A stretch of 64,000 nt of DNA. Source: Panulirus ornatus. Its lineage: Eukaryota > Arthropoda > Malacostraca > Decapoda > Palinuridae. The stretch's first letter is position 1. Each line of letters starts with the position of its first letter. The position numbers and the translations under genes are program-made. The DNA lies in the NCBI RefSeq assembly GCF_036320965.1, contig NC_092235.1, forward strand, positions 4,919,342 to 4,983,341, read 5' to 3'. This document shows positions 1 to 11,922 of this stretch, in pieces. The notes beneath the pieces are model-generated. The model saw only the letters and a list, made by a program, of their open reading frames with translations, did no database searches and had not been told where the DNA came from.

Positions 1-59
1 GTAAAACTGAAAGTGGATGGAGAGAGATGGGTGATCATTGGTGCATATGCACCTGGGCA
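1..59 (+). pseudogene. RTE-clade LINE endonuclease fragment
   Basis: The first 59 bases read as part of an endonuclease/exonuclease/phosphatase domain (...WVIIGAYAPG) and match the better preserved endonuclease segment near 18,282-18,340 almost base for base. The match stops abruptly where a CAC/CAT repeat begins. The rest of the element presumably lies upstream of the window. Seen: sequence match within this window. Inferred: a truncated RTE copy. Confidence 0.8.
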
Positions 60-907
60 ACACCATCACCACAACCACCAACACCACCACAACCACCAAC
101 ACCACCACCATCACCAACACCACCACCACCACCATCACCACCACCACCACCATCACCACCACTACCACCACCATCACCACCACCATCACCAACACCACCA
201 CCACCATCACCACCATCACCACCACCACCACCATCACCAACACCACCACCACCACCACCATCACCACCACCACCACCATCACCAACACCACCACCACCAC
301 CATCACCACCACCATCACCAACACCACCACCACCACCATCACCACCACCACCACCATCACCACCACCACCACCATCACCACCACCATCACCATCACCACC
401 ATCACCACCACCACCACCACCATCATCACCACCATCACCATCACCACCAACACCAACACCACCATCACCACCATCACCATCACCACCATCACCAACACCA
501 CCACCACCACCACCATCACCAACACCACCACCACCACCATCACCACCAACACCAACACCACCATCACCACCATCACCATCACCACCATCACCATCACCAC
601 CAACACCAACACCACCATCACCACCATCACCATCACCACCAACACCAACACCACCATCACCAACACCACCATCACCAACACCACCAACACCATCACCACC
701 ACCATCACCACCATCACCAACACTACCATCACCATCACCAACACCACCATCACCACCATCACCATCACCAACACCACCACCACCATCACCACCACCACCA
801 CCACCAACACCACCACCATCACCAACACCACCACCACCACCATCACCAACACCACCACCACCACCATCACCATCACCACCATCACCAACACCCCCAACCA
901 CCACCAC
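60..907. repeat. (CAC/CAT/CAA)n trinucleotide array
   Basis: About 845 bp of trinucleotide repeats, mostly CAC with CAT, CAA and rare TAC variants. It is open in several frames (poly-His, poly-Pro/Ser and poly-Thr on the plus strand, poly-Gly/Asp on the minus strand), which is a trivial consequence of the repeat; I do not call a gene. It starts directly at the break in the RTE endonuclease fragment. Confidence 0.95.
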
Positions 908-1725
908 AAAAAAAAGTCAAAACATTTATGAACTTCGCAACCCGGTGCGTGCAGAAGTCTTTTTAACTGGCTCTCCCCTTTCTTCAAGAACCTCATTAGT
1001 TCCTTGTTACTTATGTAAACATTCTGTTTAACATTATATCATAAGAAAACAGAAAGTAGAACCAAGAAAGGTATCCAAAATATATCTTTCTCTTACGCCT
1101 CCGAGACTATTTTCATCGTATTATCAAATCTCTTGCAGATATGATGTCCACAGTGCTTAGTATAACAATCACAACAGATAGTAATGGCAGAACATGAGGA
1201 TAAAAGACAAGTGAAAATGATCATAAATGTGAGAGATTCGCTTGGTGCGGGGAACGTAGTGACCCCGTCCAATATATGGTGGTAATGGTCACGCCCGTTC
1301 ATGCTTCACATCAAAGACATTGGTCACCTTAAGTGTGGGAGCCAACCTGACTACACGCCTCCCTTTTCTAATGCCCGCAGCAGCAGACCTATGGGGAAAA
1401 TATGCATTGTATCAAGAGTGAATGAGAAGACAAGAACTACTTCTCAGAATTGACGACCTATGAATTTATGGACATTTTGTTGTTATTGTGGGTTGCTTGC
1501 CAAGTACACAAACTTTTCTTGTGTTTAAAGTGGGTTTGAGAGCTTCTAGTGATACACACATTCTGTTGTACTACTGAAGTATGGGTGGGTACGTCTGTAG
1601 TCTTCCTGCTTATCAAATTTAGGTAAATATCTTCTTTTGTCACGTAAAACTGTTGGCTCCCAAACCCCTACACTTCCCATGTTAGTGAAACGTACACTGG
1701 AAAGCCCGCAGACATTTATATTTCC
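908..1725. other. Intergenic stretch with no recognised gene
   Basis: Unique-looking sequence. The short open frames present (under 70 codons) have no recognisable domain or codon pattern, and I see no RNA gene. Confidence 0.6.
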
Positions 1726-2012
1726 GCGAAAGGCAGGCAGGCAGGCATCTTATAAGCTGGCAGACAAGTGACACAGCAGGCAAGCAGGCAAACAGGTAAA
1801 AAGGAAGGTAGACAAAAGGGCAGGCAGGCAGGCAGGCACTCAGAAAAAAGGCAGGAAGGCAAGCAATCAGGTAGGCAAACGCAGGCAAGCAGGCAATGAG
1901 AAAACAGGGAGGCAGGCAATCAAGCAAAAAGCCAAGTAAACATGAAAATATTGACAAAAACGCAGGCAAGCAAACAGGCAATTAAATAAAAAACAAGCAA
2001 GCAGACAATGGC
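1726..2012. repeat. Degenerate GGCA/CAGG-rich simple repeat
   Basis: Imperfect repetition of AGGCAGGCA-type units mixed with CAAGCAGGC. On the minus strand it gives long Cys/Leu/Pro-rich open frames, which are repeat artefacts. Confidence 0.85.
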
Positions 2013-2139
2013 GTCTTAGCAACATCTCTTTTTTGTATATCACTTGACTGTTCTACGTCATCTATCTCGTTCTTGTATCTCTTTTGGCGACGTGATCATT
2101 GCACGAAAATGCACTGGGGATTTTTATTTATATATGTAT

Positions 2140-2208
2140 ATTCGAAAGGATCACAATTTTGCGCATGATCAAGTAGATTCTTAAGAATTCACGGAAAAAT
2201 GGACTCTT
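2140..2208. repeat. Dispersed repeat fragment, first copy
   Basis: A block containing AGGATCACAATTTTG and TGATCAAGTA is repeated in diverged form at about 4,527-4,580, on the other side of the first RTE copy. The second copy continues into a longer repeat, so this one looks like the truncated end of a dispersed family rather than a target-site duplication. Confidence 0.65.
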
Positions 2209-2219
2209 AGGAATTATAT

Positions 2220-4434
2220 ATTTTTTTTTTTTTATACTTTGTCGCTGTCTCCCGCGTTTGCGAGGTAGCGCAAGGAAACAGACGAAAGAAATGGCCCAAC
2301 CCCCCCCATACACATGTATATACATACGTCCACACACGCAAATATACATACCTACACAGCTTTCCATGGTTTACCTCAGACGCTTCGCATGCCTTGATTC
2401 AATCCACTGACAGCACGTCAACCCCGGTATACCACATCGCTCCAATTCACTCTATTCCTTGCCCTCCTTTCACCCTCCTGCATGTTCAGGCCCCGATCAC
2501 ACAAAATCTTTTTCACTCCATCTTTCCACCTCCAATTTGGTCTCCCTCTTCTCCTCGTTCCCTCCACCTCCGACACATATATCCTCTTGGTCAATCTTTC
2601 CTCACTCATTCTCTCCATGTGCCCAAACCACTTCAAAACACCCTCTTCTGCTCTCTCAACCACGCTCTTTCTATTTCCACACATCTCTCTTACCCTTACG
2701 TTACTCACTCGATCAAACCACCTCACACCACACATTGTCCTCAAACATCTCATTTCCAGCACATCCATCCTCCTGCGCACAACTCTATCCATAGCCCACG
2801 CCTCGCAACCATACAACATTGTTGGAACCACTATTCCTTCAAACATACCCATTTTTGCTTTCCGAGATAATGTTCTCGACTTCCACACATTCTTCAAGGC
2901 CCCCAGAATTTTCGCCCCCTCCCCCACCCTATGATCCACTTCCGCTTCCATGGTTCCATCCGCTGCCAGATCCACTCCCAGATATCTAAAACACTTCACT
3001 TCCTCCAGTTTTTCTCCATTCAAACTCACCTCCCAATTGACTTGACCCTCAACCCTACTGTACCTAATAACCTTGCTCTTATTCACATTTACTCTTAACT
3101 TTCTTCTTCCACACACTTTACCAAACTCAGTCACCAGCTTCTGCAGTTTCTCACATGAATCAGCCACCAGCGCTGTATCATCAGCGAACAACAACTGACT
3201 CACTTCCCAAGCTCTCTCATCCCCAACAGACTTCATACTTGCCCCTCTTTCCAGGACTCTTGCATTTACCTCCCTAACAACCCCATCCATAAACAAATTA
3301 AACAACCATGGAGACATTACACACCCCTGCCGCAAACCTACATTCACTGAGAACCAATCACTTTCCTCTCTTCCTACACGTACACATGCCTTACATCCTC
3401 GATAAAAGCTTTTCACTGCTTCCAACAACTTTCCTCCCACACCATATATTCTTAATACCTTCCACAGAGCATCTCTATCAACTCTATCATATGCCTTCTC
3501 CAGATCCATAAATGCTACATACAAATCCATTTGCTTTTCTAAGTATTTCTCACATACATTCTTCAAAGCAAACACCTGATCCACACATCCTCTACCACTT
3601 CTGAAACCACTCTGCTCTTCCACAATCTGATGCTCTGTACATGCCTTCACCCTCTCAATCAATACCCTCCCATATAATTTACCAGGAATACTCAACAAAC
3701 TTATACCTCTGTAATTTGGGCACTCACTCTTATCCCCTTTGCCTTTGTACAATGGCACTATGCACGCATTCCGCCAATCCTCAGGCACCTCACCATGAGT
3801 CATACATACATTAAATAACCTTACCAACCAGTCAACAATACAGTCACCCCCTTTTTTACTAAATTCCACTGCAATACCATCCAAACCTGCTGCCTTGCCG
3901 GCTTTCATCTTCCGCAAAGCTTTCACTACCTCTTCTCTGTTTACCAAATCATTTTCCCTGACCCTCTCACTTTGCACACCACCTCGACCAAAACACCCTA
4001 TATCTGCCACTCTATCATCAAACACATTCAACAAACCTTCAAAATACTTACTCCATCTCCTTCTCACATCTTCACTACTTGTTATCACCTCCCCATTTGC
4101 GCCCTTCACTGAAGTTCCCATTTGCTCCCTTGTCTTACGCACTTTATTTACCTCCTTCCAGAACATCTTTTTATTCTCCCTAAAATTTAATGATACTCTC
4201 TCACCCCAACTCTCATTTGCCCTTTTTTCACCTCTTGCACCTTTCTCTTGACCTCCTGTCTCTTTCTTTTATACATCTCCCACTCAATTGCATTTTTTCC
4301 CTGCAAAAATCGTCCAAATGCCTCTCTCTTCTCTTTCACTAATACTCTTACTTCTTCATCCCACCACTCACTACCCTTTCTAATCAACCCACCTCCCACT
4401 CTTCTCATGCCACAAGCATGAGAAGAGTGGGAGG
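2220..4434 (-). mobile_element. RTE-clade LINE, copy 1 (5'-truncated)
   Basis: Reads on the minus strand. From 4,434 it carries the linker after the endonuclease, then the reverse transcriptase, then a 3' UTR ending in a conserved tail (GCTACCTCGCAAACGCGGGA type) and poly-A plus AT at 2,220. The 5' part, including the endonuclease, is missing. The 5' break is an unusual foldback with 19-bp perfect arms (4,392-4,410 and 4,416-4,434) running into an (AT)n array. Confidence 0.9.
2418..4166 (-). CDS. RTE-type reverse transcriptase, 582-residue open frame
   Basis: Encodes the polymerase part of a non-LTR retrotransposon protein, which copies LINE RNA at a nicked target site. Visible RT landmarks in order: a palm motif with [12 protein letters not shown] (motif A aspartate, about residue 221), [14 protein letters not shown] (motif B, about 278), and the catalytic LLFADDTAL (motif C, FADD, about 326). 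The C-terminal region includes GCEAWAMD and a conserved [11 protein letters not shown] block. The frame is open to its natural stop. The upstream linker continues in another frame (about 4,187-4,426), so a small indel in an A/G run near 4,226-4,232 separates them; the endonuclease is absent. It is therefore unlikely to act alone, but the long intact frame implies recent insertion. Confidence 0.85.
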   Translation of the reverse strand: MFWKEVNKVRKTREQMGTSVKGANGEVITSSEDVRRRWSKYFEGLLNVFDDRVADIGCFGRGGVQSERVRENDLVNREEVVKALRKMKAGKAAGLDGIAVEFSKKGGDCIVDWLVRLFNVCMTHGEVPEDWRNACIVPLYKGKGDKSECPNYRGISLLSIPGKLYGRVLIERVKACTEHQIVEEQSGFRSGRGCVDQVFALKNVCEKYLEKQMDLYVAFMDLEKAYDRVDRDALWKVLRIYGVGGKLLEAVKSFYRGCKACVRVGREESDWFSVNVGLRQGCVMSPWLFNLFMDGVVREVNARVLERGASMKSVGDERAWEVSQLLFADDTALVADSCEKLQKLVTEFGKVCGRRKLRVNVNKSKVIRYSRVEGQVNWEVSLNGEKLEEVKCFRYLGVDLAADGTMEAEVDHRVGEGAKILGALKNVWKSRTLSRKAKMGMFEGIVVPTMLYGCEAWAMDRVVRRRMDVLEMRCLRTMCGVRWFDRVSNVRVREMCGNRKSVVERAEEGVLKWFGHMERMSEERLTKRIYVSEVEGTRRRGRPNWRWKDGVKKILCDRGLNMQEGERRARNRVNWSDVVYRG

Positions 4435-4519
<85 letters not shown>

Positions 4520-4525
4520 TATACA
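4435..4525. repeat. (AT)n microsatellite
   Basis: About 90 bp of nearly pure AT dinucleotide directly abutting the 5' break of RTE copy 1. Confidence 0.95.
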
Positions 4526-4526
4526 T

Positions 4527-4745
4527 TGGAAAGGATCACAATTTTGCACGTGATCAAGTATATTATTAGGAGTCCACGGGATTAATGAAACACGATAAGT
4601 TCCCGAGTGTACTTTCGTGTAATATCACATTATCATGGGAGACACAAGAAAGAAATATAACAGTCATTTGATATACAATGAAGAGACATAGCTAGGACGC
4701 CATTTGGTAAACATGCGATCGTCCAAGACAAACTTATCGTCTTTC
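4527..4745 (+). repeat. Dispersed repeat, second copy
   Basis: Contains AGGATCACAATTTTG at its start and GCTAGGACGCCATTTGGTAA followed by a GATCGTCCAAGACA block near its end. The end portion is found in inverted orientation at 11,494-11,610, so this is a dispersed family present at least three times in the window. No coding capacity seen. Confidence 0.7.
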
Positions 4746-4765
4746 ATATATATATATATATATAT

Positions 4766-4865
4766 NNNNNNNNNNNNNNNNNNNNNNNNNNNNNNNNNNN
4801 NNNNNNNNNNNNNNNNNNNNNNNNNNNNNNNNNNNNNNNNNNNNNNNNNNNNNNNNNNNNNNNNN
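4766..4865. other. Assembly gap (100 N)
   Basis: Exactly 100 N, entered from an (AT)n run on the left and leaving inside the RFX-like gene copy on the right. The round number suggests a gap of unknown size. Confidence 1.
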
Positions 4866-5263
4866 AGGCGATATCGTCTCTCAACGATTCTCTCGATCTT
4901 CTCTTGCACGGCCTTCATGATACGTTTGGGCGGCTTTCTCCATTTTCTTTGCATTTCAGTTGGTGATCCTGCGCCATCGAGCCACATGATACCAGAATAG
5001 TATCGTTCCTGTTTCCCAACGGGTCCAATCTTGGTGTCACACATGATGCCGAGGGAACCCAAATGGCGGCCGATGTTTACGTTGGAAGCCACGGGCTCGT
5101 TATGTATCTTGCAGTAACTTTCATACCGTTGCTGCAGCTCTTTCCTGCTGATAAGGTACTGCTTCATAGTAATAGTCTTTCCCTTCATTTGAACGAAGGT
5201 ATTCATGAAACTAACAAAGGAAGCCTTTCCTTTGTAATCCCGTTTGTAGTAACAGAAAGCCAT
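4866..5263 (-). pseudogene. RFX-like winged-helix protein gene, broken copy
   Basis: The first about 125 codons match the two complete copies at 54,500-55,255 and 59,914-60,630, including the RFX-like domain (about residues 15-95). Near 4,893 two single bases are missing relative to those copies, shifting the frame, and the C-terminal repeat tail is lost in the adjoining gap. The upstream region keeps the palindromic motif (5,424-5,437) and two TATAGTGAAG boxes (5,456-5,465, 5,470-5,479). The homology ends near 5,523. A dead paralogue of the 54-60 kb genes, about 50 kb away. Confidence 0.8.
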
Positions 5264-5423
5264 TGAAGACGTGGACTGGGTCAGGCGAAGTTACACAGAC
5301 TAACAAGACAGTCCTATAATCAATGGTCCTGTATCAGCAATGAACTCGAAATACGTCAGAACGACAATTTCAACCCAGGGCTGGAGGGCCAATTGATGAT
5401 ATTCTCACGTCTTGCTCAACCAA

Positions 5424-5437
5424 GTAACCTCGGTTAG
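5424..5437. promoter_or_regulatory. X-box-like palindrome GTAACCTCGGTTAG
   Basis: Lies 161 bp upstream of the start of the broken RFX-like gene. The left half GTAACC fits the GTNRCC half-site of the RFX X-box consensus and the right half GGTTA mirrors it. The same motif occurs at the same distance in the other copies. Confidence 0.5.
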
Positions 5438-5567
5438 ACCTTGTTTATATTTAAATATAGTGAAGTTAATATAGTGAAGCTTGATGTTTCTATTTATATG
5501 TAAGGTGCAATGTAGTTTATATAAGGTTCACCTTCCAGATGGGTTCCTGACATACCAACTTACATTC

Positions 5568-6072
<505 letters not shown>

Positions 6073-6092
6073 GAATGTAAGTTGGTATGTCA

Positions 6093-8063
<1,971 letters not shown>

Positions 8064-8121
8064 TGTAAATTGGTATATCAGGAATACAACTGAAAGGCAA
8101 TATATGTCCAAAGAAAGATAT

Positions 8122-8550
8122 TTATGAAGATGTAGTGAAGATGGCCCTGATCAAGATAAAGGCCACTGATAATGAAAACGAGATGACTGTGAGGATGTAG
8201 TGAAGATACATTTTTATTAAGGTAGAGTTAAGTGCTGTGAAAGTGGCTTGACTATAAGGATGTAGTGAAGATGGCCTTTCACCAAAAAATACGCTAGTGA
8301 TATTGAAAATATGATGATTATGAAGAAGTAGTGAAGATGGCTTTTATCAAGATAGAGGTCATGATATTGAAAATTAGATAAGTATAAGGATGTAGTGAAG
8401 ATAGTCTTTGACCAAGATAAACGTCATCGATGATGAAAACAAGATGACTGTGAAGTTGTAGTGAAAATAACCTTAAACCACAGAAAAGCCATTGATATTC
8501 AAAATGATTGTGAGGATGTAGTGAAGATGGCGTTTGACCATGAAAAACGC
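8122..8550 (+). repeat. Degenerate tandem repeat with GATGTAGTGAAGATGG core
   Basis: Seven imperfect units of roughly 60-65 bp, each with a core GTAGTGAAGAT (one GTAGTGAAAAT). Typical unit text: TGAGGATGTAGTGAAGATGG followed by CCTTTGACCA and a GATATTGAAAAT stretch. No sustained open frame. The TAGTGAAG core recurs in the 47.8-57.6 kb region. Confidence 0.8.
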
Positions 8551-8753
8551 CAGTGATGTTGAAAATAGCATATTAATAAGCCAAAATAAACAACTAACAA
8601 TCAAATCAAATAATTAATTCAAAAGATAGGGTAAGCAACCAGAAATAAAAGTCTTAGAAAGTCCAACAAATAACACCTAAACGAAAAAACCTAAAAGAAA
8701 TTAGATGGAATATTTCCTATGTATGTCCATTATTGTGTTTATATATGAATATA

Positions 8754-8754
<1 letters not shown>

Positions 8755-8837
<83 letters not shown>
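8755..8837. repeat. (AT)n microsatellite
   Basis: Abuts the tail end of SINE copy 2, which lies on the minus strand. Confidence 0.95.
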
Positions 8838-8839
<2 letters not shown>

Positions 8840-9072
8840 TTTTCTTTTAAACTATTGGCCATTTCCCGCGTTAGCGAGGTAGCATTAAGAACAGAGGACT
8901 GGGCCTTTTTTGGAATATCCTCATCTGGCCTCCTTTGTTCCTTCTTTTGGAAAATTAAAAAAAAAACGAGAGGGGAGGATTTCCAGTCCCCCGCTCCCTC
9001 CCCTTTTAGTCGCCTTCTATGACACGCATGGAATACGTGGGAAGCATTCTTAATCCCCCATCCCCAGGGATA
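8838..9072 (-). mobile_element. SINE-like repeat, copy 2
   Basis: Full-length minus-strand copy, from tail (CATTTCCCGCGTTAGCGAGG) to head (TCCCCAGGGATA). It is head-to-head with copy 3, forming an inverted pair with a short spacer. Confidence 0.75.
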
Positions 9073-9089
9073 AATATATATATGTACAA

Positions 9090-9335
9090 TCCCAGGGGAT
9101 AGGGGAGAAAGAATACTTCCCAAGTATTCCCTGCGTGTTGTAAAAGGCGGCTAAAAGGGAAGGGAGTGGGGGGGCTGGAAATCCTCCCCTCTCGTTTTTT
9201 TTTTTTTTTTAATTTTCCGAGAAGGAAGAGAGAAGGGGGCCAGATGAGGATATTCCCGCAAAGGCTTAGTCCTCTGTTCTTAACGCTACCTCACTAACGC
9301 GAGAAATGGTGAATAGTATGAAAGAAAAAAAAAAA
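9090..9335 (+). mobile_element. SINE-like repeat, copy 3
   Basis: Plus-strand copy beginning at CCCAGGGGATAGGGGAG and ending in GAAATGGTGAATAGTATG plus an A-rich tail and a short AT run. Confidence 0.75.
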
Positions 9336-9351
9336 GGTATATATATATAAA

Positions 9352-9605
9352 GTATGAATGAATGTGGCGGGGTGGCGACGAGAATGAATAAAAGCAGTAA
9401 GTATGAAGTATGTACATGTGTATATATGTATATGTATGTGTATGTATGAATATGTATAGGTTGAAATGCATAGGTATGTATATGGGCGTTTCTGCACGTG
9501 TATATGTATACATGTGTATGTGGGAGGGTTGGCCCATTCTTTCGTGTGATTCCTTTCGCTGCCTCGCTAACGCGGGATACAACGAGAAATTATAAGTAAA
9601 TAAAG
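9352..9605 (+). mobile_element. RTE 3'-UTR fragment, copy 7
   Basis: About 250 bp matching the 3' UTR of RTE copy 6 (26,520-26,770): GTGGCGGGGTGGCGA, the TATGTATA-rich stretch and the tail with CTGCCTCGCTAACGCGGGAT. No coding part remains; a severely 5'-truncated insertion. Confidence 0.8.
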
Positions 9606-10202
9606 TATACAAGTAATGGGAGTGTGTGTTTGTGGTAGTAGTGGGTGGGTGTGTTAAGTGTGGAAAGGAAGGCCAGTTAAAGTCCTTTTTTGTAGACTGG
9701 AGGTTTGAAAACGGGATTTAACGGGCCTGGGCGCCTCTATATATGGTGAAATACGTGCTTGCCATTGGTTGACAATGATCTACCAATGAGAGGGCTGCAT
9801 TTGATATAGTTTGATAAGTTGTAAGGGTGAAATTCCTATGTATTGTTCGGGTTAGGTATCAGTAATTTGGTAATGTCGTCTTCGGTGGTGCGAGCGCGTT
9901 TTATGCACTAGCAGACACAAACTCCCTCCCTATTGGCTGAAGGAAAGCCATAAGCTCCGCCCACCCTGCCTCACTTGATCCAGATGAAGGTTGAAAGGCA
10001 ATTTTTCACAATTGTGTCTATGTATATAGGGAAAAAAGTAAGATATAATGGTGTCATAAGATAGAGCTTGCTGTGTTGTCTATGTTCCATAAGATACATA
10101 CAAAGAAAAATGCACATTTCACAAAAAGCACACGATGATAGGCACAGAAGGTACAACTGCTACTTTTACGTCCATCTGACCCGGTATATATAAGAATGTT
10201 CC
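9606..10202. other. Intergenic stretch with CCAAT-type boxes
   Basis: No gene recognised. The segment contains ATTGG/CCAAT elements near 9,764, 9,782 and 9,932, which could mark a promoter, but no downstream host gene is visible. The Jockey-like 5' UTR starts at about 10,203. Confidence 0.4.
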
Positions 10203-11489
10203 TATGTATACATCATCTTTTCTAGCCATTCGAGAAGGTTCTTGCTGCTCCTGTCTCGGCCACGTGTTAAGGCCACGTGTTAACCACGTGGTTGATGGAG
10301 GATTAACCGCCAGATCCCACGAAGAAAGAAGAAAGAAGAGAGAAGACAGAAGAGAGAAGAAAGAAGAGAGAAGACAGAGGAAAGAAGTGGATTGTAACGT
10401 TGCCTCCCGCGTTGGTCCTTCCCGCGGGAGACCGTTACGGTGACGACGCCGGCAGGCTGTTCCCTCACCACCCTCGCTGCTCCCCACACCCCCGCGTTGC
10501 CTCCACTCCATCTTCACATGTCTTTTTTATTTTTTATCTTTTATCATCCATCATCCATCTCACGACCGTTTGGCTTGAGCAATCTCTACCCCAGCTTCCC
10601 CAACCCATTCTGGAAAACTCATTTTCCTGAGGAGTGGAGGCTGGAGTGGACCTGTTCTCACCTGACGGGGTGGAGACCCTCACACTATCTCTTACCTCTC
10701 CCCTACCTTGGACCGTCGAGCGTCCCTCACTCACGTTTTCTCGCACTAGGACACTGATGCCACCAACATGCCGCCCGACATACGTCTAAAATCCCTCAAA
10801 ACTGATTGTCCCCCTCCTTCCACGTTCGAACTCCTGGCCATCGTCTTTAAGACCACTGAGATCCGTCCTACTAGGGTCATTCAATTACCCTCGAACAAAT
10901 ACCAGTTTAAAATTTGCTTGGGCAAAGATAGTGATTTAGATAAAATCCTATCTAAGCCTCTCCTTGATGAACTAGCTAAAAAAAACTACCAAATCGTTCA
11001 GGACCGCTGCCCCCTTCAAGCTAGATGTACTATTATTGCCTACAATGTTGATGAATCTATCTTGTCCCTCAGCCCTTCGGAGATTGTGGAAGCCATCAAT
11101 GGTGAAAACAATGACGTTAATGTCATCAACGTCTATAAACCGAATAACTCCAGATCAATAAAGATACAATGTTCAAACCCGACCGAGGCCGATCGCCTGC
11201 TCCCCCGGGGAGTCCTGTTCCCCATGATCTCTGTGCCAGCAAAATCCCTGAAGAAAGATGAACATCTCGACGTACAACAATGTTTCAAATGTCTGAAATA
11301 TGGATATGAGACTAAGAACTGTAAAGAACCCCACCAAACCTGTAGTCAATGCGCGGAAACTGGTCATGGTTTAGGTGTGTGCAAGGTTCAGGCAGCGAAG
11401 TGTGTCAACTGTAAAGGTAGACATGTTGCTGTATCTGGACTATGCTCACGTAAGAAGGAGCAACTCCGCGCAGTGCGTCAGGCACGTTG
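10203..11489 (+). mobile_element. Jockey/I-like LINE, 5' part (copy 1)
   Basis: The segment from ATACATCATCTTTTCTAGCC onward is shared with a second element starting at about 29,050, through a purine-rich GAAGAAAGAAG tract and a GC-rich leader. It continues into a gag-like ORF. It stops at about 11,489 against an unrelated dispersed repeat, so all of ORF2 is missing. Confidence 0.8.
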
Positions 11490-11490
11490 A
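10768..11490 (+). CDS. Gag-like ORF1 protein with zinc knuckles (truncated)
   Basis: A 240-residue frame starting with MPPDIRLKSLKTDC. Residues of about 170-225 hold three Cys-rich knuckles: CFKCLKYGYETKNC, where Tyr replaces the expected His, CSQCAETGHGLGVC (a proper CX2CX4HX4C) and CVNCKGRHVAVSGLC (a spacing variant). This is the usual ORF1 layout of Jockey- and I-clade LINEs, whose product binds element RNA. The upstream part (about 40-150) would be the RNA-binding-like region typical of such gags. The stop codon arises at or next to the junction with the repeat at 11,494, so the C-terminus is probably artificial; the second copy preserves a different, Pro/Ser/Thr-rich C-terminal segment. 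Confidence 0.8.
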   Translation: MPPDIRLKSLKTDCPPPSTFELLAIVFKTTEIRPTRVIQLPSNKYQFKICLGKDSDLDKILSKPLLDELAKKNYQIVQDRCPLQARCTIIAYNVDESILSLSPSEIVEAINGENNDVNVINVYKPNNSRSIKIQCSNPTEADRLLPRGVLFPMISVPAKSLKKDEHLDVQQCFKCLKYGYETKNCKEPHQTCSQCAETGHGLGVCKVQAAKCVNCKGRHVAVSGLCSRKKEQLRAVRQAR

Positions 11491-11493
11491 TTG

Positions 11494-11624
11494 GTTTTGC
11501 AAACAATTCGCCTTCTTGTCCACATAATAAGTCTATGATACACTAGTTGTCTGTCTTGGACAATCGCATGTTCATGTTTGCTAAATGGCGTCCTAGCTAC
11601 GTTTATTCGTTTCTATCAACTAAC

Positions 11625-11633
<9 letters not shown>
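11494..11633 (-). repeat. Dispersed repeat, third copy (inverted)
   Basis: Reverse complement of the end of the 4,527-4,745 repeat: TTGGACAATCGCATGTTCAT followed by AAATGGCGTCCTAGC. It runs into an (AT)n array on its right, as the 4.7-kb copy does. Confidence 0.7.
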
Positions 11634-11719
<86 letters not shown>

Positions 11720-11735
11720 TGTATATATATATATA
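11634..11735. repeat. (AT)n microsatellite
   Basis: About 100 bp of AT repeats with a short GATG interruption near the right end. Confidence 0.95.
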
Positions 11736-11922
11736 GCCAACCTGTGTTTACAAGATACTCAGGTTGTTTGAGTTGGCGAATGACAGGGGCTCTTGACGTA
11801 AACAATTACTGAGTGATTTCAAATGTAAAGTCATGACAGTTTACAGTTTCACATATTACCACATTCTTTCCCACCTGTAACAAAGTTCACAAGGAATAAT
11901 CTTAGAGATGTTTAGGGGCATG

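Noticed and set aside
60..907. Long poly-His, poly-Pro/Ser and poly-Gly frames
   Set aside because: Direct translations of a trinucleotide array; all frames are equally open.
2394..2934. Plus-strand frames opposite RTE copy 1, and their equivalents at other RTE copies
   Set aside because: Antisense shadows of the reverse transcriptase that recur with every copy.
9764..9940. CCAAT boxes as a host promoter
   Set aside because: No downstream host gene or transcription start signal could be linked to them.
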